From Dechloromonas sp. (GTDB lineage: Bacteria; Pseudomonadota; Gammaproteobacteria; Burkholderiales; Rhodocyclaceae): 64,000 nucleotides of DNA. Location: NCBI GenBank assembly GCA_016790815.1, contig JAEUOG010000041.1, positions 1 through 64,000 on the forward strand, given 5' to 3'. Positions 47,173 through 56,038 of this stretch are shown piece after piece (position 1 is the stretch's first letter; each line of letters begins with the position of its first letter). Under the pieces are notes generated by a model that saw only the letters and a program-made list of their open reading frames with translations, was not told where the DNA came from and ran no database searches. The translations under genes and the position numbers were made by a program.

Positions 47173-47654
47173 AATCCCGTCACAAGAAGCTCGCCCTCAT
47201 CGGTGGCGCACTGGCCATCATCGGCATCATCGCCGCGCTGGTGCTGAACGCGCTGAACAGCAACATCGCGCTCTACATCACGCCAACCGATGTTGCCGCC
47301 GGCAAGGCGCCCAAGGACACGCTCTTCCGTATTGGCGGACTGGTCAAGGAAGGCAGCATCAGCCGCCAGGCCGACGGGGTCACCATCAGCTTCGCGATCA
47401 CCGACACCGAAAAGGAAATCCCGGTGGCCTACAAGGGCATCCTGCCTGACCTCTTCAAGGAGGGCAAAGGTGCCGTCGCCCAAGGCAAGCTGAATGCCGA
47501 AGGCACTTTCATGGCCACCGAGGTGCTGGCCAAGCACGATGAAAACTACATGCCGCCGGAAGCTGCCAAGGCTGTCGATGACGCCCAGGCCCGCGCTGCC
47601 GGCAAGCATGTCTCACCCTCTTCCTCTGGCGAAAAGCCAAAAGCGAGCTACTGA
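47169..47654 (+). CDS. ccmE: Periplasmic haem chaperone CcmE
   Basis: CcmE binds haem covalently and carries it to CcmF/H. The 161-residue protein has an N-terminal anchor ([23 protein letters not shown]), the OB-fold body [14 protein letters not shown] and the haem-binding His123 in [13 protein letters not shown]. The disordered tail follows. It overlaps ccmD by 4 bases and precedes ccmF by 2. Confidence 0.96.
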   Translation: MKSRHKKLALIGGALAIIGIIAALVLNALNSNIALYITPTDVAAGKAPKDTLFRIGGLVKEGSISRQADGVTISFAITDTEKEIPVAYKGILPDLFKEGKGAVAQGKLNAEGTFMATEVLAKHDENYMPPEAAKAVDDAQARAAGKHVSPSSSGEKPKASY

Positions 47655-47656
47655 AC

Positions 47657-49648
47657 ATGATCCCCGAACTCGGTCATTTCGCCCTCATTCTCGCGGCCTT
47701 GGTGTCGCTGATCCTCGGCACCCTGCCGCTGATCGGCGCTCACCAGAACCGCTTGAGCTGGATTGCCGTCGCCCGGCCTGCAGCCTCCGCCATGGCACTG
47801 CTCGTCACCCTCTCCTTCGCGTGCCTGACGCAGGCTTTCGTGGCCAACGATTTCTCCGTCGTCTACGTGGCCCAGCACTCGAATTCGCTACTGCCGTTGG
47901 AATATCGCGTCGCTGCGGTCTGGGGCGGGCATGAAGGCTCGCTGCTGTTGTGGATGCTGATGCTGACCTGGTGGGCTTTCGGCGTTGCGATGCTGTCCAA
48001 GCAGTTGCCGGAAACCATGGTTGCCCGCGTTCTCGGTACGCTGGGACTCGTCGCCTTCGGTTTCATGCTCTTCATCCTGATTACGTCCAGCCCCTTCGAG
48101 CGTCTGCTCCCGGCTGCGGCGGAAGGTCGCGACCTGAACCCGCTGCTGCAGGATTTCGGCCTGATCATCCACCCGCCGCTGCTCTACATGGGCTACGTCG
48201 GCTTCTCGGTCGCCTTCGCGTTCGCCATCGCGGCGCTGCTTTCCGGCCAGTTGGACGCCGCCTGGGCACGCTGGTCGCGGCCTTGGACGATGGCAGCCTG
48301 GTGCTTCCTGACGCTGGGCATCGCCATGGGCTCGTGGTGGGCCTATTACGAACTGGGCTGGGGTGGCTGGTGGTTCTGGGATCCGGTCGAAAACGCCTCG
48401 TTCATGCCCTGGCTGGTCGGCACGGCGCTGATCCATTCGCTGGCCGTCACCGAAAAGCGCGGCAGCTTCAAAAACTGGACGGTGTTGCTTGCCATTTCCG
48501 CCTTCTCGCTGTCGCTGCTCGGCACCTTCCTCGTTCGATCGGGCGTGCTGACATCGGTCCATGCCTTCGCCACCGATCCACGGCGCGGCATTTTCATCCT
48601 GATCTTCCTCGTCGCCGTCATCGGCACCTCGCTCGCCCTGTTCGCCTGGCGGGCGCCGAAGGTTGGCCTGGGCGGCCGTTTTGCGCTCGTTTCGCGCGAA
48701 TCGCTGCTGCTCACGAATAACGTACTGCTCGTCGTCGCCTGCGCCACCGTGCTGCTCGGTACTCTGTACCCGCTGCTCATTGACGCGCTGGGTATCGGCA
48801 AGATCTCGGTCGGGCCACCGTATTTCAACGCCGTTTTTGTGCCGGTCATGGCGCCAGTCTTGTTCCTGATGGGCGTCGCCCCCTTCGCCCGCTGGAAGGA
48901 AGCGTCGATCCCGGAAATCACCCGCACCGTTCGCTGGGCGCTGATCGCCGCTGCAGTCATCGCCATCGCCCTGCCGCTGGTTTATGGCCAATGGACCGCG
49001 CTGACCGCGCTCGGTATCTTGCTCGCTGCCTGGGTGACCTTCACGACGCTGACCGCTTTCGTCCAACGCGTCCAGCAGACAAGGGCCGGCCAATCCTTCC
49101 TGAGCGCCGCCTTCAAGCAACCGCGCAGCTTTGTCGGCATGTGCGTCGCCCACTTCGGCATCGCGGTTTTTGTCGTCGGCGTGACCATGGTCAGCAGCTT
49201 CCAGGATGAAAAGGACGTCAAGATGGCACCCGGCGAGTCGGTCGATGTTGCTGGCTACCACTTTACCTTCAACGGCGTGAAGGCTGTACAGGGACCGAAC
49301 TACGTGGCAGCGCAGGGTGACTTCGATCTTGCGGTCAACGGCAAATTTGTGCGAAAAATGAACCCGGAAAAGCGCAACTACGCCTCGTCCGGCATGCCGA
49401 TGACCGAGGCTGCCATCGATGCCGGCATCCTGCGCGACGTCTATGTCTCGCTCGGCGAACCAATCGACCGGGAGAACCCGGAAGGCGAATGGGCCGTGCG
49501 CGTCTACTACAAACCCTTCGTCGACTGGATCTGGGGCGGCTGCGTGCTGATGGCGCTCGGTGGCCTGCTCGCCATGCTCGACCGCCGTTATCGCGCCAAA
49601 TCGCGTAGTGCAACGACTGTCACCCCTGCCGGAACTCAACACGCATGA
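47657..49648 (+). CDS. ccmF: Cytochrome c haem lyase subunit CcmF
   Basis: CcmF attaches haem to the CXXCH motif of apocytochromes. This 663-residue multi-helix protein has WGGHEGSLLLWMLMLTWW, HPPLLYMGYVGFSVAFAFA, and the WWD haem-handling block WGGWWFWDPVENASFMPWL, followed by the conserved RSGVLTSVHAFATDP. It overlaps ccmG by 4 bases. Confidence 0.97.
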   Translation: MIPELGHFALILAALVSLILGTLPLIGAHQNRLSWIAVARPAASAMALLVTLSFACLTQAFVANDFSVVYVAQHSNSLLPLEYRVAAVWGGHEGSLLLWMLMLTWWAFGVAMLSKQLPETMVARVLGTLGLVAFGFMLFILITSSPFERLLPAAAEGRDLNPLLQDFGLIIHPPLLYMGYVGFSVAFAFAIAALLSGQLDAAWARWSRPWTMAAWCFLTLGIAMGSWWAYYELGWGGWWFWDPVENASFMPWLVGTALIHSLAVTEKRGSFKNWTVLLAISAFSLSLLGTFLVRSGVLTSVHAFATDPRRGIFILIFLVAVIGTSLALFAWRAPKVGLGGRFALVSRESLLLTNNVLLVVACATVLLGTLYPLLIDALGIGKISVGPPYFNAVFVPVMAPVLFLMGVAPFARWKEASIPEITRTVRWALIAAAVIAIALPLVYGQWTALTALGILLAAWVTFTTLTAFVQRVQQTRAGQSFLSAAFKQPRSFVGMCVAHFGIAVFVVGVTMVSSFQDEKDVKMAPGESVDVAGYHFTFNGVKAVQGPNYVAAQGDFDLAVNGKFVRKMNPEKRNYASSGMPMTEAAIDAGILRDVYVSLGEPIDRENPEGEWAVRVYYKPFVDWIWGGCVLMALGGLLAMLDRRYRAKSRSATTVTPAGTQHA

Positions 49649-50229
49649 ACCGCTATTTCTGGATTCTGGGCGCCTTCGCGGCGCTGGTAGCCCTGCTCGC
49701 CGTTGGCCTCGGCCTCAACCCGCGCGACGTTCCGTCGCCGCTGGTCGGCAAGCCGGCCCCGGCCTTCAACCTCAACGTTCTGGCCACGCCTGAAAAAACA
49801 ATGGGGCCAAAGGACATGCAGGGCAAGGTCTGGATGTTCAACGTCTGGGCCTCCTGGTGCGTGTCGTGTCGTGCCGAGCACCCCGTACTCGTCGAGTTCT
49901 CCAAGAAGGTGCAGGTACCGGTGATCGGCCTGAACTACAAGGAAGTACGTGGCGATGGCAACTTCGACATGGGCAAGATGCCAGCCGATGATGAAAGGAA
50001 ACTGGCATTCCAGCGTGCCAACCAGTGGCTCGCCCAGCATGGCGACCCCTACACGCTGACAGTCATGGACATCGACGGCCGCGTTGGCATCGACTACGGC
50101 GTCTATGGCGTGCCGGAAACCTACGTCATCGACAAGGCCGGCGTCATCCGCATGAAGCACACCGGGCCGGTCACGCCGGAATTACTGGCCACGAAGATCA
50201 TGCCGCTGCTTGCCGAGCTGAACAAATGA
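49645..50229 (+). CDS. ccmG: Thiol:disulfide interchange protein CcmG/DsbE
   Basis: CcmG is the membrane-anchored thioredoxin that keeps apocytochrome cysteines reduced. The 194-residue protein has an N-terminal anchor (ILGAFAALVALLAVGLGL), the active site FNVWASWCVSCRAEHPVL, and the CcmG-specific GLNYKE and GVYGVPETYVIDKAG. It overlaps ccmF and ccmH by 4 bases each. Confidence 0.96.
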   Translation: MNRYFWILGAFAALVALLAVGLGLNPRDVPSPLVGKPAPAFNLNVLATPEKTMGPKDMQGKVWMFNVWASWCVSCRAEHPVLVEFSKKVQVPVIGLNYKEVRGDGNFDMGKMPADDERKLAFQRANQWLAQHGDPYTLTVMDIDGRVGIDYGVYGVPETYVIDKAGVIRMKHTGPVTPELLATKIMPLLAELNK

Positions 50230-50714
50230 AGCGCAGCCTCCTGATTGCCATTTTCTTTTTTGGCTCTTTTTTCGGGTCGACCGCAGCATTCGCCGATGCG
50301 GCCACCGAAGCAGCCTTGGCTACCGACCCGGTCGCCGAAAAACGCCTGCAGAAACTGTCCGAGGAACTCCGCTGCCTGGTTTGCCAGAACCAGACCATTG
50401 CCGACTCCAATGCCGAACTGGCGCAGGATCTCCGGCGCGAAGTCCGCACCATGATCAAGGACGGCAAGAGCGACAAGGAAATTATCGATTTCATGGTCGT
50501 TCGCTATGGCGATTTCGTCCTCTACCGCCCCCCCGTCAAGGGCATCACCCTGCTTCTCTGGGGTGGGCCGGTCAGCCTCATGCTGCTTGGCCTGTTTGTA
50601 CTGCAGCGCTACCTGCGCCGTCGTGCCGCGCGCATCAGCGCAGAAGACAAGCCTCTGTCGGCTGACGAGGCCAGCCGCGCTGACGCGATGCTCAAGGAAA
50701 TCGACCAGAAATGA
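50226..50714 (+). CDS. ccmH: Cytochrome c maturation protein CcmH
   Basis: CcmH works with CcmG/F to reduce and present apocytochrome c. The 162-residue protein has a signal peptide, the active LRCLVCQNQTIADSNAELA near residue 48, DGKSDKEIIDFMVVRYGDFVLYRPP and a C-terminal helix. ATG 50226 overlaps the ccmG stop. A near-complete repeat copy (50248-50292) lies in the codons of the signal peptide (IFFFGSFFGSTAAFA), so the repeat supplies its hydrophobic core and cleavage region. Confidence 0.96.
   Translation: MKRSLLIAIFFFGSFFGSTAAFADAATEAALATDPVAEKRLQKLSEELRCLVCQNQTIADSNAELAQDLRREVRTMIKDGKSDKEIIDFMVVRYGDFVLYRPPVKGITLLLWGGPVSLMLLGLFVLQRYLRRRAARISAEDKPLSADEASRADAMLKEIDQK
50248..50292 (+). repeat. 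Dispersed repeat copy D (in the ccmH signal-peptide codons)
   Basis: ATTTTCTTTTTTGGCT, then CTTTTTTCGGGTCGACC and GCAGCATTCG: the left arm is 13 bases from GACC, with a T6 run and an exact core at 50279-50288. In the sense orientation it encodes FFFGSFFGSTAAFA. Confidence 0.65.
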
Positions 50715-51550
50715 CCCAGTTCGCCATAATTGCCGCCCTCCTGATTGTGGTGGTGGCCGCCTTTCTTCTGCCACCGCTCTGGCTTGGCTTGCGCTCCAAA
50801 AGCAAAGCCGACCGCAAGGAAGCCAACCTCGCCATCTTCCGCGACCAGCTGGCTGAACTGAGCAGGGAAAAAGCCGAAGGCTCTCTCGCCGAGGCCGATT
50901 TCGAACAGGCCAAGCAAGAACTCCAGCGCCGTTTGCTCGACGAGCTCGAGCCGGCCGCCGACGACGGCATTGCGCCGGTCGCCGCTGGCCCGAGCCGCAA
51001 GACCGCCGTTGCGATCCTGCTCCTGCTGCCCATTCTCGGCCTGCTTGGCTACGGCATGCTTGGCAACCCGAAGGCACTCGATCCGGCGCAGACGGCAGCC
51101 CCGCCGCAAATGACGCCGGAAAAGATCAATGAAATGGTCGCCAGCCTTGCCGCGAAACTCAAGGCCAACCCGGACAATATCGAGGGCTGGCTGATGCTCG
51201 CCCGCTCGTACAAGTCGATGGGGCGTTACGATGAAGCCATTGAAGCCTTTGCCAAGGTTGAAAAAGCAATCAACGACGACCCTGACCAGCTGGCCAGCTA
51301 TGCGGAAACCATCGCCATGGCCAACGGCAAGGGCTTTTCAGGCAAGGCTATCGAACTCGTCGAGCGGGCCCTGAAAGTCGACCCCAAGCACGGTCACAGC
51401 CTTTTCCTCGCCGGTGCCGCCGCCATGGAGGTCGGGCAGAACATGAAGGGCATCGCCTACTGGGAAGCCCTGCTGCCGCAAGTAGAGCCGGGTTCTGACA
51501 TCGACCAGATGCTGCGCAGCGGTATCGAGAAGATGAAAGCCGGCAAGTAG
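50711..51550 (+). CDS. ccmI: Cytochrome c maturation protein CcmI (TPR)
   Basis: CcmI holds apocytochrome c for haem ligation. The 279-residue protein has an N-terminal membrane segment (FAIIAALLIVVVAAFLLPPLW), a second helix near 98 (TAVAILLLLPILGLLGYGML) and C-terminal TPR repeats (NIEGWLMLARSYKSMGRYDEAIEAFAKVEKA). It overlaps ccmH by 4 bases and is followed 10 bases later by napF. Confidence 0.93.
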   Translation: MTQFAIIAALLIVVVAAFLLPPLWLGLRSKSKADRKEANLAIFRDQLAELSREKAEGSLAEADFEQAKQELQRRLLDELEPAADDGIAPVAAGPSRKTAVAILLLLPILGLLGYGMLGNPKALDPAQTAAPPQMTPEKINEMVASLAAKLKANPDNIEGWLMLARSYKSMGRYDEAIEAFAKVEKAINDDPDQLASYAETIAMANGKGFSGKAIELVERALKVDPKHGHSLFLAGAAAMEVGQNMKGIAYWEALLPQVEPGSDIDQMLRSGIEKMKAGK

Positions 51551-51560
51551 CTGGAAAACC

Positions 51561-52037
51561 ATGGTCGACCTTTCACGACGCGGCTTCTTCCGCGGTCGAC
51601 CGCGTCCGAGGGCCGAAATGCGCCCGCCCTGGGCCTTGCTGGAAACCGACTTCATCGATCGTTGCACGCGCTGCAACGAGTGCCTCAAAGCCTGCCCGAC
51701 CAATATTCTTGTGGTGGGTGATGGCGGCTATCCGAGCGTCGATTTCAGCGTTGGCGAATGCACATTTTGCGGCGACTGTGTCATTGCTTGCCAGCCCAAA
51801 GCCTTGTGCCGCGATCCGGAGCAGGCTGCCTGGGCCTGCAAGGCAAGCATCGGCGAAGACTGCCTGCCCCGCCAAGGCGTCGAATGCCGTGTCTGTGGCG
51901 ACTTCTGCGACACCCGCGCTATCCGTTTTGCACCACGGCTTGGCGGCAGCCCGCTACCCGAGATCGATCCGGAAAAATGCACTGGCTGTGGCGCCTGCGT
52001 GGCGCCCTGTCCGGTCACGGCGATCACCGTTCGCTAG
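51561..52037 (+). CDS. napF: Ferredoxin-type protein NapF
   Basis: NapF is a cytoplasmic protein with four [4Fe-4S] clusters that helps mature periplasmic nitrate reductase NapA. The 158-residue protein has four Cys groups: CTRCNECLKACP, CTFCGDCVIACQP, CRVCGDFC and CTGCGACVAPCP. It begins MVDLSRRGFFRGRPRP, with an arginine-pair motif but no hydrophobic stretch, so it should not be exported. No nap structural genes are in the window. Being last in the ccm operon fits joint supply of c-type cytochromes for NapB/NapC. Confidence 0.92.
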   Translation: MVDLSRRGFFRGRPRPRAEMRPPWALLETDFIDRCTRCNECLKACPTNILVVGDGGYPSVDFSVGECTFCGDCVIACQPKALCRDPEQAAWACKASIGEDCLPRQGVECRVCGDFCDTRAIRFAPRLGGSPLPEIDPEKCTGCGACVAPCPVTAITVR

Positions 52038-52300
52038 GAAATCTCCTCGGCCACAGCAGGAATCAGCGGCGGCGGTGAAAACCCCAGCGCGATCATTTCC
52101 GTTTCCAGCTTGATACGCAGAATCAACAAGCCCTGCAAGGACTGACGCGCCTTGTCATCAGCCCAGCTATCGTGATGATTGCGCAGACATTCTTCTATTT
52201 CGTGCCGATTCGCCAAATTAACACGGCAAACTGCAGCGTATCGATGAATCTCGTTATCAAGATCGCGCATTTCGCGATCATAATGTTCAAATCCGCTCAT
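52034..52300 (-). CDS. Small hypothetical protein (88 aa)
   Basis: From ATG 52300 the frame reads MSGFEHYDREMRDLDNEIHRY, a helical, charged small protein with AVCRVNLANRHEIEECLRNHHDSW. The frame stays open to 52435, but that part is antisense to the next gene, so the internal ATG is preferred. It overlaps the napF stop by 4 bases tail to tail and is divergent from the 511-aa gene (29-base gap), possibly sharing a promoter region. I do not recognise the family. Confidence 0.6.
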   Translation of the reverse strand: MSGFEHYDREMRDLDNEIHRYAAVCRVNLANRHEIEECLRNHHDSWADDKARQSLQGLLILRIKLETEMIALGFSPPPLIPAVAEEIS

Positions 52301-52329
52301 AGTTTGAGCATACTCCGGAAGGAGCGACC

Positions 52330-53865
52330 ATGCACTGGATATCGTTGCCCGAACCGCGCAAGAACATCGCACTGGCCTTTCACGACCCAGTATCGGCCAA
52401 AGCCTGGCTAGCCACCCAGCCGCAAGCGCAGCCAATGCACATGCTGTCCGCTGTCAGCCTGCAAATCGAGGCCATTGACGCATTGGCGCTGACGCCAGCC
52501 CTCGCCGTCGAACTTTTGAACCTGCTACGAACTGCCGCCGTACCCGCCCAGGAAAGCATCGAGCCGCGCTACATCCGCAAGGCGCTTCCGATGCTTGACG
52601 ATGACCAGCGTACATTCGACGTTGCCCAGCGCCTCTGGCTGCGCCTTGGCACCGCCTACCTCCGCCTGGCTCCGCACTTCGGTGGAGCAGAGAAGACGGG
52701 ACTTCTGCACCGCTCGGCCTGCGCATTGCGGATGGCCGAATACTGTCATTTCCTGGCCGCCAGAGAGTGCCCGGCACTGCTCGATCATCTGCTGTTCGCC
52801 ATCCTCGATCAGGCGGAGAGAGATGGGCTTTTGCGCCACCCCCTCCCCGACCCGGATTTCCCCCATTTTGGCGAAACGACTGTAGCAGGCCATTTGGCGT
52901 GGGCCTTCACGCTGCGCCTTGTCGATCCGTATCGATTGTCCGCTGCCCAACTCACCGTTGCAAATCGGGCCCTCAGTCGCTGGCGCGAGCTTGCGGGCTT
53001 CCAGAGCATGCCGGACGACGACCCCGGTGGCCATTCGGTCGACCTTGCAAGGCTGTTCGGCGCCCCCCTGCCGGAAGGTATGCCGCGCTGGCTCGATGTG
53101 CACCGGATCACCCGGAAGATCAATCAAAGAATAGCCGCGCTCAAGGCCGGCGATTCTCCCGAAACGCTCAAACTCGGGCGCGAGCTGTCGGCAGCGGCCT
53201 GCATTCGCCTGCTGCGCGATATCGAGACCAGCCTGGAGTCGCACGTAACGAAGCAGAACACTGAAATCGGCGAAATCGAACTGGCTTTCGGGCCGGAGTA
53301 TGCGTACGCGGCCTTTACTGGTGAAATGATCGTACAAAATGGCGCGCTCGATGCCAACAGCCCCTCGTTGGCCCACCAGCGCACTGCCATGTTCGGATTC
53401 GACCGCGTATCGACGATGCCGACTGCCGTCAAGAAACTCAATGTACCTGGTGAAAACTGGTTGCTCGTCGATGGCAAAGCCATCCGCCCTGCCGACCGCA
53501 AGGGCGGCCGCAGGCAATCGCCATGCCTGATCGCCTCCACGTCCCTCGGTGCGCCGCGTCTAGGCGTCATGATCGGCCTGCATAGCATTCCCGGCGGCGC
53601 GCTGGCTTCCGACCTCAGGTGGTATGAAGAACGTATCGAAGCCTGCCGCCTGGCGCGGCCAGCCACGCCAGGGCATGCGGCGCCGATCGTGCCGGCATTC
53701 CTGCTTCAGGATAGCGACGAGTGTTCGCTGATCGTCCCGAGTAACGCCGCTATCCGCCTTGACAGCGGCGTTACCGTGGCAGGTGCATCGGTCAGCCACC
53801 TCGTAACGACCGAAGTGCTCGAACGCGGCGTCGATTTCGTCCGCTACGCCATCACAAGGCAATAA
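52330..53865 (+). CDS. Conserved hypothetical protein (511 aa), possibly PilZ-like at the C-terminus
   Basis: There is no signal peptide or membrane segment. Residues ~1-330 are helix-rich (RKALPMLDDDQRTFDVAQRLWLRLGTAYLRL; SAACIRLLRDIETSLESHVTKQ). The last ~140 residues read like a beta-barrel domain with an internal R-rich strand (AIRPADRKGGRRQSPCLIASTSLG), which loosely recalls PilZ c-di-GMP receptors, but I cannot confirm the motif. GGAAGGAGCGACC gives a strong ribosome site. It is divergent from the 88-aa gene. No function is assigned. Confidence 0.65.
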   Translation: MHWISLPEPRKNIALAFHDPVSAKAWLATQPQAQPMHMLSAVSLQIEAIDALALTPALAVELLNLLRTAAVPAQESIEPRYIRKALPMLDDDQRTFDVAQRLWLRLGTAYLRLAPHFGGAEKTGLLHRSACALRMAEYCHFLAARECPALLDHLLFAILDQAERDGLLRHPLPDPDFPHFGETTVAGHLAWAFTLRLVDPYRLSAAQLTVANRALSRWRELAGFQSMPDDDPGGHSVDLARLFGAPLPEGMPRWLDVHRITRKINQRIAALKAGDSPETLKLGRELSAAACIRLLRDIETSLESHVTKQNTEIGEIELAFGPEYAYAAFTGEMIVQNGALDANSPSLAHQRTAMFGFDRVSTMPTAVKKLNVPGENWLLVDGKAIRPADRKGGRRQSPCLIASTSLGAPRLGVMIGLHSIPGGALASDLRWYEERIEACRLARPATPGHAAPIVPAFLLQDSDECSLIVPSNAAIRLDSGVTVAGASVSHLVTTEVLERGVDFVRYAITRQ

Positions 53866-53888
53866 AGGCCCGCCTGACGGCGAGCCTT
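53861..53888 (-). terminator. Terminator of the propionyl-CoA carboxylase operon
   Basis: On the minus strand GGCTCGCC-GTCA-GGCGGGCC forms an 8-bp stem (one U-G pair) followed by TTTATT. It lies about 40 bases after the pccA stop, beyond repeat copy C, and overlaps the end of the 511-aa gene by a few bases. Confidence 0.65.
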
Positions 53889-53930
53889 CGATGCTACGGT
53901 CGACCGCAAAAAACGGCCGAAAATCAAATC
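53889..53930 (-). repeat. Dispersed repeat copy C (intergenic, 3' of pccA)
   Basis: Minus strand: GATTTTCGGCCG, a T6 run, GCGGTCGACCGTAGCATCG. The left arm and spacing (13 bases) are perfect, with one change in the core. It lies between the pccA stop and its terminator. Confidence 0.7.
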
Positions 53931-55941
53931 ACTCGAATTCGATGATGATCTGATCGACCGTCAGGCTCTCGCCGGCGGCAGCCGAAATTTTCTTCACCTT
54001 GCAGTCCTGGTCGGCCTTGAGGATGTTTTCCATCTTCATGGCTTCGATGACAGCCAACTTCTCGCCGGCCTTCACTTCCTGACCAACGCTGACTGCCACT
54101 TCGCGGAGCAGACCCGGCATCGGCGACATCAGGAACTTGGACAGATCAGGCGCCTGCTTCTCCGGCATCAGCGCCAGCAGTTCGGCGGCGCGGGCGCTCA
54201 TCACCATGAAATCGGCGCGAGTGCCCCAGTGGTAAACGCTGTAGCGGGTCTTGTTACGCTCGACCTGCACCGTGAATTCCTGACCATTGCAGGTACCGAC
54301 GAACAAAGACTCACCAAGCCTCCAACTGGAGCGCAGTTCGTAGTGCTTGCCGTTGTACTCGATGTCGTAGCCACCATCAACCAGCGACGCCATGACCGGG
54401 TGATGCTCGTTGCCTTCCGGATTCAGGCGAACAACCATCCATTTGTCGCTGACCAGACGCTCATGGCCTTGCAACTGGCCGGTGATTGAGGCGGAACGGT
54501 CAGTGAAGGCACGATAGACGTAGGCAGCGACAGAAACCAACAGGGCCGGATCATCGTGCGGCACCATCGAGGCATCAAAGCCGGTCGGGTAGTACCTGGG
54601 AATGAAGCCGGTATCGAAGATGCCGGAATGAAACACCGGGTGCTGCATGAGAGCAGCCTGGAACGGAATGTTCGAGGAGATGCCACGGATCACGAAAGCA
54701 TTCAGCGCATCGCGCATACGGGCAATTGCCGTCTGACGGTCCTTGGCATGCACGATCAGCTTGGCGATCATCGAGTCGTAGAACATCGAAATTTCGCCGC
54801 CGTCGTAAACACCGGTATCGACACGGGTCGTGCCGCTGGCATCACTGGTTTCCTTCGGTGGCTGGAATTTCACCAGACGGCCGGTCGAGGGCAGGAAGCC
54901 ACGGAACGGGTCTTCGGCGTTGATGCGGCATTCCATGGACCAGCCGTTGATCTTCACATCAGCCTGGCTGAGTGGCAGCTTCTCGCCGTAGGCAACGCGG
55001 ATCATCTGCTCGACGAGATCGAGGCCGGTGATCAGCTCGGTAACCGGGTGCTCCACCTGCAGGCGGGTATTCATTTCCAGGAAGTAGAACTCCTTGGTCG
55101 CACCGGAAACGACGAACTCGACCGTACCGGCCGACTCGTAGTCCACCGCACGTGCCAGGGCAACAGCCTGTTCGCCCATCGCCTTGCGCATTTCCGGATC
55201 GACGAAGGGGCTCGGCGCCTCTTCGATGACCTTCTGGTGACGACGCTGGATAGAACAATCGCGCTCGTTCAGGTAAACGTAGTTGCCGTGCGAATCGCCG
55301 AGCACCTGAATTTCGATGTGACGCGGCTCAAGCACGTACTTTTCGATGAAGACGCGGTCGTCACCGAAGGAGTTGCGTGCTTCGTTGACGCAGGAGGAAA
55401 AACCTTCGTGCGCCTCGGCATCGTTGTAAGCAACGCGCAGACCCTTGCCACCGCCGCCAGCGGACGCCTTGATCATCACCGGGTAGCCAATGCCCTGAGC
55501 GATCTTGACGGCTTCGTCAGGACCGGCGATGGCGTCGTTGTAGCCCGGGATGGTGTTGACGTTGGCAGCGATGGCGAGCTTCTTGGACTCGATCTTGTCG
55601 CCCATCTTGGCTACCGAGTAGTGCTTCGGGCCGATGAACTTGATGCCTTCTTCTTCGAGACGACGCGAGAAAGTCGCGTTCTCGGACAGGAAACCGTAGC
55701 CCGGATGGACAGCCTGAGCACCGGTCTGCTTGCAGGCAGCGATGATCTTGTCCATGACCAGATACGACTCTTTCGAGGCGGCCGGGCCGATGCAGACAGC
55801 TTCGTCAGCGAGGTCGACGTGCAGCGCGTCCTTGTCGGCTTCGGAATAGACGGCAACAGTCTTGATGCCCATCTTGCGGGCAGTTTTGATGACACGGCAG
55901 GCAATCTCGCCGCGGTTTGCTATGAGAATTTTGTCAAACAT
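53929..55941 (-). CDS. pccA: Propionyl-CoA carboxylase alpha subunit (biotin carboxylase + BCCP)
   Basis: PccA carboxylates its own biotin for transfer to propionyl-CoA by PccB. The 670-residue chain has biotin carboxylase (1-450: [52 protein letters not shown]), a linker domain and a C-terminal biotinyl domain with the target lysine in AVIEAMKMENILKADQD. ATG 55941 matches the family start. The frame upstream crosses the hairpin spacer. Together with mcm, meaB and pccB it feeds propionate into succinyl-CoA. Substrate choice (propionyl, not acetyl) is inferred from this operon. Confidence 0.93.
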   Translation of the reverse strand: MFDKILIANRGEIACRVIKTARKMGIKTVAVYSEADKDALHVDLADEAVCIGPAASKESYLVMDKIIAACKQTGAQAVHPGYGFLSENATFSRRLEEEGIKFIGPKHYSVAKMGDKIESKKLAIAANVNTIPGYNDAIAGPDEAVKIAQGIGYPVMIKASAGGGGKGLRVAYNDAEAHEGFSSCVNEARNSFGDDRVFIEKYVLEPRHIEIQVLGDSHGNYVYLNERDCSIQRRHQKVIEEAPSPFVDPEMRKAMGEQAVALARAVDYESAGTVEFVVSGATKEFYFLEMNTRLQVEHPVTELITGLDLVEQMIRVAYGEKLPLSQADVKINGWSMECRINAEDPFRGFLPSTGRLVKFQPPKETSDASGTTRVDTGVYDGGEISMFYDSMIAKLIVHAKDRQTAIARMRDALNAFVIRGISSNIPFQAALMQHPVFHSGIFDTGFIPRYYPTGFDASMVPHDDPALLVSVAAYVYRAFTDRSASITGQLQGHERLVSDKWMVVRLNPEGNEHHPVMASLVDGGYDIEYNGKHYELRSSWRLGESLFVGTCNGQEFTVQVERNKTRYSVYHWGTRADFMVMSARAAELLALMPEKQAPDLSKFLMSPMPGLLREVAVSVGQEVKAGEKLAVIEAMKMENILKADQDCKVKKISAAAGESLTVDQIIIEFE

Positions 55942-55959
55942 AAGTGTTCGTCCTTTTTT

Positions 55960-56037
55960 TAGGATCGAGGATCGAGGGGCTTGAGCTGCTAGTAAGCTGC
56001 TGCCCACTCGATCCAGATAACTCGATCCTGGATCCTA
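55960..56037. repeat. Long inverted repeat between pccB and pccA
   Basis: A 17-base arm TAGGATCGAGGATCGAG (55960-55976) pairs with CTCGATCCTGGATCCTA (56021-56037) with one mismatch across a 44-base loop. A third half-copy CTCGATCCA (56008-56016) lies in the loop. It fills the spacer between two cotranscribed genes and ends two bases from the pccB stop. It may set the pccB:pccA ratio through RNA processing or translation. Five GATC sites cluster here. Confidence 0.65.
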
Positions 56038-56038
56038 A

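Noticed and set aside
47911..47920. GACCGCAGCG on the minus strand in ccmF
   Set aside because: One mismatch to the core, no arm, and the codons encode a strongly conserved CcmF segment (VAAVWGGHEGS).
47888..49642. 584-aa minus-strand open frame
   Set aside because: It is the mirror of ccmF. The translation is His/Arg/Gln/Glu-rich and has no domain.
51590..51606. CCGCGGTCGACCGCG, a palindromic match to the repeat core
   Set aside because: It contains GGTCGACCGC but neither CAGCA nor the left arm, and it is a self-complementary GC-rich stretch in napF, so I did not count it as a repeat copy.
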